Source: Acanthaster planci
Lineage: Eukaryota > Echinodermata > Asteroidea > Valvatida > Acanthasteridae
Reading direction: 5' to 3'
Length of the DNA: 64,000 nucleotides
NCBI RefSeq assembly: GCF_001949145.1
Contig: NW_019091432.1
Coordinates: 1,343,961-1,407,960 of the forward strand
Numbering within the stretch: position 1 is the first letter of the stretch; each line of letters begins with the position of its first letter. Under the pieces are notes generated by a model. The model had not been told where the DNA came from, made no database searches, and saw only the letters and a program-made list of their open reading frames with translations. Shown one piece after another: positions 63,738 to 64,000 of the stretch. The position numbers were made by a program, and so were the translations under genes.

Positions 63738-64000
63738 GTACAGTCTAACAATGCAAGATGAATTAACATGAGCTTCGTCCTTTCACATTGAGAGGTCTGT
63801 TGTGTGATTGTCATGGCTACTTCTGTATTCTAACATTTTTGACTCTCGCTTCATGACTCAAATGTTGGTTTGACCATTCCATTAGATTGACACTTTGAAA
63901 AGTTGGAAATTATGTCCATATTGAACTATGTCGGACTCTTACAATTTTCCACCCTTGACGTTCAAATTCTCATAGTTATGATTATGCTGCCATTAACCAA

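Overview
The window is nuclear DNA from an animal. Its genes have many short exons with GT-AG introns, there is one eukaryotic tRNA gene, and transposon remnants and inverted repeats are frequent. The recurring ACATGTAC and AGGCCTA words, the hAT-like miniature elements with GGGGCGGATCC ends and the gene content suggest a marine invertebrate deuterostome, most likely an echinoderm or other ambulacrarian. That assignment is an inference from sequence style, not from a search.

Six protein-coding genes can be rebuilt exon by exon from their reading frames. From left to right they are: the 5' coding exons of eEF2 kinase (EEF2K, minus, 1980-3551, continuing past the left edge); two tandem, intact MFSD13A/TMEM180-like transporter genes (minus, 13574-16601 and 20385-23558); TAB1, the TAK1-binding adaptor (minus, 28488-33712); LYRM1 (plus, 36308-38468); and the 5' 31 coding exons of an axonemal dynein heavy chain, DNAH3 type (plus, 41869-63737, continuing past the right edge). 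A tRNA-Leu(UAG) gene sits at 9188-9269. LYRM1 next to DNAH3 in the same orientation, with EEF2K on the same segment, matches the arrangement remembered for human chromosome 16p12. TAB1 and MFSD13A are not there in human.

The spaces between genes hold mainly mobile DNA. There is a dead non-LTR retrotransposon (about 7868-8600), a 2.2-kb foldback element with opposed arrays of a 19-bp repeat (about 9316-11500), a perfect 33-bp hairpin (7536-7620), a TA-flanked inverted-repeat element (34208-34560), and foldback elements inside TAB1 intron 1 and DNAH3 intron 8. hAT-like miniature elements lie at 17097-17335 and 43457-43638, and one further repeat family has copies at 20169-20336 and 58529-58697. 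One assembly gap (118 N, 49543-49660) falls in a DNAH3 intron and interrupts no exon.

The genes do not form one pathway: EEF2K controls translation elongation, TAB1 works in TAK1 inflammatory/TGF-beta signalling, LYRM1 is a small LYR-motif protein and DNAH3 drives cilia. I see no new biological system. The points most worth a second look are the partly preserved PP2C-type metal-binding motifs in TAB1, the TISU/YY1-like start element with a short upstream ORF at TAB1, the recent tandem transporter duplication, and the number of foldback elements in one window.
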